A DNA stretch of 64,000 nucleotides from Moesziomyces globuligerus (lineage: Eukaryota; Basidiomycota; Ustilaginomycetes; Ustilaginales; Ustilaginaceae): the NCBI GenBank assembly GCA_030849465.1, contig JARVLF010000013.1:558001-622000 (forward strand), read 5' to 3'. Shown here one piece after another: positions 59,967 through 64,000 of the stretch; the first letter of the stretch is position 1, and each line of letters starts with the position of its first letter. The notes under the pieces were generated by a model. That model searched no databases. It was not told where the DNA came from and saw only the letters and a list, made by a program, of their open reading frames with translations. Made by a program: the position numbers and the translations under genes.

Positions 59967-59982
59967 CCCCCCCCCCCCCCCC
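59967..59982 (+). repeat. Poly(C) homopolymer, 16 nt
   Basis: Sixteen consecutive C residues starting 68 bp after the stop of the DUF4112 gene, likely in its 3' UTR. Confidence 0.95.
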
Positions 59983-60145
59983 TCCTTCTCTCCACCTTGC
60001 GTTGCTTGCTACGCTTATTCCTGCTCCACTTTCCCTCCTTCAATGATCCCGCAAATACAGTCTCGTCGCAATTGGGCGCTCTGGCATCTCTGCGGATGCT
60101 GTTTGAGATTAAACTGGTAGAATGATGGCATGTGGCAATGGTGGT

Positions 60146-61576
60146 CTATTTGTAAGGTGTGTACCGTTGATTGCGTGCGGGAGTGTGGTTCCTGGAGCCG
60201 GATCGGCTGGAAGTCTGGCTGTCAGTGGCGCTACCCGAAGGAGCCGAATACGATCCGAGCGCCGGGACTGAGCCGACTGCTTCGGCGGTGGCGTTGTTGG
60301 AGGGGTCGAACTTCCAGAAGCAGAGGTTTCCGTCCTCTCCTCCCGTGTAGAGCGTGTTGGTCGCAGCATCCCACTCGACCGAACGGACGATATCGGCGTG
60401 GCCGTAAAGGGTGCCGTCGCCCTGCTCGGGGAACACGGCTCTGAGGTTCCAGGCCGCGGCATTGCTAGGATCGACCAGGGGGATGGAGACGGTTGCAAAT
60501 GCGCCTTCAGACTTGCCCACAAAGAGCGTGAGGTCCTCCTCCGTCGCAGACGCGGTGGGGTTGGGGAACGACGCGAGCGAGCTGAAGGCATCGATCACAT
60601 AGTCTGTCGACCAGGGCGGGCGCAGGCTACTGGACGAGCGCACGTCCGTCGTTGGGATAAGCGGGTCGAACTTATCCGCATCAAAGAGCGCGAGCGTCTG
60701 CATGTCTCCGAGTGCCCACACCTTGCCCAATGCACGCCTGCGTGCTTCCGTCTCGACCTGGCGCAGATCCGACGCCTCGCTGTCGTCCATCGAAGTATCC
60801 ATCGGCGCTGCCGAGGTGGAAGATGAGGAGTTGGTGTAGATCCATCCGGCCCGGGCGACCGAGTTGCCTGTGTTGCCGACCGAGATCACCGCGTCGTCCT
60901 CTTCGGCGATCGTCGTGTCGATTGCCGACACGAGTCCGTCCGTAGATCCGCTAAGCAGAATGCCGCTGTGCTGAACCGCATCAGGGTGGTACTGCAGTAC
61001 GGTGATATCGTCGCTGTGCACCTCGTTGTACTTGCTCTGTGGTGCTGCGGCGGAGCGAATGTCCCAGATATCGATGTCCGAGTCTCCGTGTCCGTACTGC
61101 TCGGTGCCGGCGACGACGATGTTGGCGTCGTTCGGCGACGGCTCCACACAGAGGTAGGGCGCTTTGGATGTGCCCTGAAGCGTCCACACTGGGCGTGCGA
61201 GACCGGCGCGCGAGTCCCAACAGGCTACTGTGCCGTTGGAGACACTCGCGACAAAGCTGCCAGACGCCGGGGCAAGCGGCTTGGCCTGGGTGATGCGTGC
61301 GTCTTTGAAGGCACGCTGCGACTCGACGACCACACCGGACGTCTTGTCAATCAACGTCAATGTGCTGTCGTCAGCGACGGCAAGGAGGGTGGGTACGCCG
61401 TACGAGGTGCTGAGAGAGACGAGATGCGTGACGTAGGCGGGCGAGGCGTTGTGGGCCGCATGAGGCGGGATGGCTTGAACGTGAAAGGGCTCCCTAGCTC
61501 GGTGTAGGCTCGAGGACGATGCGAGGGCCGGCGCACGCGCGGCACCTGAGAGCGTGAGATCGATATCTTGGTCCAT
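60146..61576 (-). CDS. WD40-repeat protein, WDR89-like
   Basis: 476 residues. WD-type blades recur: LLAVADDSTLTLIDKTSG, SFVASVSNGTVACWDSR, NIVVAGTEQYGHG then DIDIWDIR, HSDDITVLQYHPD, LLSGSTDGLVSAIDT, GHADIVRSVEWDAATNTLYT and GGEDGNLCFWKFD. The HSDD...HP...LLSGSTDGLV block plus EEDDAVISV and SVARAGWI is typical of WDR89. Probably a scaffold; role not known. A linker insert (~240-290) and a Ser/Arg-rich tail are extra. First ATG used. It is divergent from the syntaxin gene. Confidence 0.87.
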   Translation of the reverse strand: MDQDIDLTLSGAARAPALASSSSLHRAREPFHVQAIPPHAAHNASPAYVTHLVSLSTSYGVPTLLAVADDSTLTLIDKTSGVVVESQRAFKDARITQAKPLAPASGSFVASVSNGTVACWDSRAGLARPVWTLQGTSKAPYLCVEPSPNDANIVVAGTEQYGHGDSDIDIWDIRSAAAPQSKYNEVHSDDITVLQYHPDAVQHSGILLSGSTDGLVSAIDTTIAEEDDAVISVGNTGNSVARAGWIYTNSSSSTSAAPMDTSMDDSEASDLRQVETEARRRALGKVWALGDMQTLALFDADKFDPLIPTTDVRSSSSLRPPWSTDYVIDAFSSLASFPNPTASATEEDLTLFVGKSEGAFATVSIPLVDPSNAAAWNLRAVFPEQGDGTLYGHADIVRSVEWDAATNTLYTGGEDGNLCFWKFDPSNNATAEAVGSVPALGSYSAPSGSATDSQTSSRSGSRNHTPARNQRYTPYK

Positions 61577-62096
61577 GGCGACGACTGAAATGTGTGTGGT
61601 AGGTGGCGGCGGAAGGGTTGTGCGGAGGGTAAGGGTCGGAAGGAAGCTGGAGCTGCTCGCTTGGTGGAGGCTCTCGCAGATTCGAAGACCACAAGCCTAA
61701 ATTTTTGTGTGCATGTCGGGCTTCTTCTCGACCAGCGGCTCTTTTTGGATTTTGCCATGTTAGGCCTATGTTGCTCAAGGCGTGGCGGGGGCTCGGGCGG
61801 GGTCCAAAAAGGGCCTAGGCAAGCACGGCCAAGTCACAGCACGAGCACAGGAGCGGATGCGTCATTCAACAGGGGCGCAACAGCCCAGCGACGGATGCTG
61901 CACCATCAGCTTGGCCTGCATCCACCATCTCCTCTCCACAGTCCGACCTCAACCATCACCACCGGCTACTTCGATCAAAGCTTCAAGCTTCATTTCTGGC
62001 CGACCTTTCGCCCCGTTCACTCAGTGGCCTGAAACACATCCCGCCTTACCACACCGGCAAGGATAAGCCGCTAGGCTCATCTCCACATACTGCGCA
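61577..62096. other. Divergent promoter region between the WD40 and syntaxin genes
   Basis: 520 bp between diverging starts. Frames here are short and Ser/Thr/Pro-rich. No other feature seen. Confidence 0.5.
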
Positions 62097-63053
62097 ATGT
62101 CGTTCAACGACTTAGAGCGCGGCTCCTCCTCCTCTTCACGCGGCGGCAGCGGTGCGGGAGGCAACTCTGGAGGCTCGCGCAAGACGCCTCTCCCACTCTA
62201 CCGCGACGAAGTGTCCAACACCCTGCCGCCAGAGTTCGAGAAGCTCACCTCCAAGATCGGCATCCAGATCTTCAAGATCAACTCTAATGTCACCGCCATC
62301 CAGAAGCTCATCACGCTCTCTTCTTCACCCTCGACATCGAGTACGCCGTCGAAAGCGGCGGGTCAGGACTGGAGCAAGCGGATCAACGACTTGATAGAAA
62401 CCACGCGAGAACTCGTCAAGGATGCGACTACGGACATCAAGCAGCTGTCCACCTTCCCACTGGGACCGGCCAACGGTGCCGCCAAACTGACGCAGGCGAA
62501 GCTGCAACGCGACTTCCAAGCGGCGGCGATGCAGTTCCAGCGCGTTCAGAAGGACGCCGTGGCCAAGACGCGCGCCAAGCTCGAGCAGGACAAGCAGAAG
62601 GAACGCCAGATGCTGCGATCGCGCAACAACCCGCAGCAGCTCCTTATCGACACGGAAGATGCGGAGCGGGAGACGGGATCTTCGCAGCGTACAGAGGCGG
62701 GTGGACTGGAGGCTGAGGCGCTCGATCTGTTGCCCGAGGGTCCGTCGCAGGCGGATCTTGAGTACCAGGAGTCGCTCATCACGTCGCGCGAGGCTGAGAT
62801 TCGCGAGATCGAATCCGGCGTCCAGGAACTCAACGAGATCTTCCGCGACCTTGGCAACATTGTGCAGGAGCAGGGCGGCATGATCGACAACATCGAGTTC
62901 AACATCAACTCGATCGCCGAAAACACCGCGGGTGCGGACCGCGAGTTGGTGGTGGCGCACGAGTACCAGCGCAAGGCAGGGCGGAGGTGCATCTGTCTGC
63001 TGTTGGTGGTCGGTTTTGTCGTCGCGATCGTACTGCTCGCGATCCTCAGCTAG
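62097..63053 (+). CDS. PEP12: Pep12/syntaxin-7-type Q-SNARE
   Basis: 318 residues. N-terminal Habc-like helices (~35-170) start at LPPEFEKLTSKIGIQIFKIN and include DLIETTRELVKDATTDIKQL. The SNARE motif (~225-285) has EIFRDLGNIVQEQGGMIDNI with the ionic-layer Gln and NINSIAENTAGADRELV. A C-terminal anchor RRCICLLLVVGFVVAIVLLA ends two residues before the stop. This matches a Qa-SNARE of the endosome/prevacuolar compartment (Pep12 or syntaxin 7/12). The Gly/Ser start is low complexity. Single exon. Confidence 0.9.
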   Translation: MSFNDLERGSSSSSRGGSGAGGNSGGSRKTPLPLYRDEVSNTLPPEFEKLTSKIGIQIFKINSNVTAIQKLITLSSSPSTSSTPSKAAGQDWSKRINDLIETTRELVKDATTDIKQLSTFPLGPANGAAKLTQAKLQRDFQAAAMQFQRVQKDAVAKTRAKLEQDKQKERQMLRSRNNPQQLLIDTEDAERETGSSQRTEAGGLEAEALDLLPEGPSQADLEYQESLITSREAEIREIESGVQELNEIFRDLGNIVQEQGGMIDNIEFNINSIAENTAGADRELVVAHEYQRKAGRRCICLLLVVGFVVAIVLLAILS

Positions 63054-63601
63054 GACCAGCAGGCGCTTGTCTGTATCTTCCATGTCTATATGTCGTCGGC
63101 TTGTCACCTGTCATGGACCTTTGCTGCTCAGCATAAGCTGCTCTGTCTACAGTGCCTTTTCTAGGGGTCATGCTCGTGAGGCAAAAGAATGGGCAGCTTC
63201 ATTTTGATGAGAAATGCGATCTGACAGTCAAGCAACGAAATCACGTCCGAGATCCGAGATCCAAAATTTTCCACGCACAGCTGCCGCGAAACCCTGAACA
63301 TGAAGGAAGGTCTTGGTGACATCCTCGACCCTCCTCGCCATCTTAACTGCGACCAGAACCGGAGACGCCACATCCATACTTTCTTTTATCGCGAGCGAAC
63401 GGAGTCGATTAGGTCCGAACAGGCTGTATCGCATTTACTATCGTCTCGACCAGCACAGCTTGCTAGAAGCCAGGCTTCCTCCGATATTCGTTCCAACATC
63501 TCCTTCACAGCTAAGGCTTGTTCCAGTACTACTCGTGCCAACTTCTCCTACACGGTTGCATCTTTCGTTCCACTGCTCCGGCATTTCAGAGGCTATCCGA
63601 A
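63054..63601. other. Intergenic region before IMP3
   Basis: 548 bp between two plus-strand genes. Short frames only; no RNA gene seen. Confidence 0.5.
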
Positions 63602-64000
63602 ATGAGGCAGCTCAAGTTCCACGAGCAGAAGCTTCTGAAAAAGTAAGTCTCACGCGCAGTTCAAATGACCCGCCGATTGGCTGGATGACTGACCTAAGAA
63701 GCTCATCATTCTGTGCTGGCTATGGTGGTGATGCAGGCATGACTTCCTCGCATGGAAGCAGGATGCGGGGATGCGCGAAGTGAAGGTGATGCGCCGCTAC
63801 CACATTCAGGACCGAGACGACTACCACAAGTACAACAAACTCGTTGGAAAGCTCCGCCATCTCGCGCTTCGTCTCTCGACCTTGCCGGTGGCCGACCCGT
63901 TCCGGGGCAAGCACGAGCAGGGTATGCTGGCCAAGCTGTACGACATGGGGCTACTCGACACGGGCGCCAAGATGTCCGACATTACCAACAAGCTCAACGT
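63602..64000 (+). CDS. IMP3: U3 snoRNP protein Imp3 (3' truncated by window)
   Basis: Exon 1 is 63602-63642 (MRQLKFHEQKLLKK), intron 63643-63736 (94 nt, GTAAGT...GCAG), exon 2 from 63737, reading on through the right edge as HDFLAWKQDAGMREVKVMRR and DDYHKYNKLVGKLRHLA, then LPVADPFRGKHEQGMLAKLY. This matches Imp3, the S4-domain protein that with Imp4 and Mpp10 loads the U3 snoRNA onto pre-rRNA. The junction splits a Lys codon (AA|G) and restores the family frame. The S4 domain is cut off after NKLNV. Confidence 0.93.

Overview
The window looks like a piece of a nuclear chromosome from a smut fungus (Ustilaginaceae, Basidiomycota). The evidence is dense, mostly intron-poor housekeeping genes in GC-rich DNA, introns of about 80-100 nt with GTAAGT-like donors, an ortholog of the smut MAP kinase Kpp6 with its long N-terminal extension, a Tay1-type double-Myb telomere protein, and a tandem cluster of small secreted proteins typical of smut effector clusters. 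I cannot name the species from sequence alone. No rRNA, tRNA, CRISPR array or transposon was recognised.

Layout. 1-9.9 kb: end of a NIPA-type Mg2+ transporter, coproporphyrinogen III oxidase (HEM13), a conserved mitochondrial-looking protein, a secreted lactonase-type beta-propeller, Nup57/Nup54 and a mitofissin (Atg44-like). 11-22 kb: a LCAT/PDAT-like acyltransferase, a BAR-domain protein, Pex14, RPB11 and a wax-synthase-like MBOAT protein. 23-35 kb: Tay1-like protein, Ncs2/Ctu2, Kae1, Atg5 and TAF12; Ncs2 and Kae1 both act on the tRNA anticodon loop and share a 249-bp divergent promoter. 35-45 kb: an acidic hypothetical protein, Noc4, Kpp6 followed by a large non-coding upstream region, and a small candidate spliced gene. 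45.6-47.3 kb: a single-pass membrane protein.

48.1-55.4 kb is the accessory region: five genes, all on the minus strand, each coding for a 280-355-residue protein with a signal peptide and each with a TATA-like box 60-95 bp upstream of its ATG. By sequence they form two subfamilies (two long and three short members). By my reading both carry one common C-terminal domain, so the whole array is probably one expanded lineage-specific effector family. Two decayed fragments of the same domain seem to flank the second gene.

56-64 kb: D-aminoacyl-tRNA deacylase (four exons, with a 15-nt microexon encoding the chiral-proofreading GPVT segment), a basic hypothetical protein, a DUF4112 protein, a WDR89-like propeller, a Pep12-type syntaxin, and the start of IMP3, which runs off the right edge.

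The items most worth a second look are the secreted-protein array with its relics, the perfect Prf1-type pheromone response element upstream of kpp6, and the microexon in the deacylase gene.
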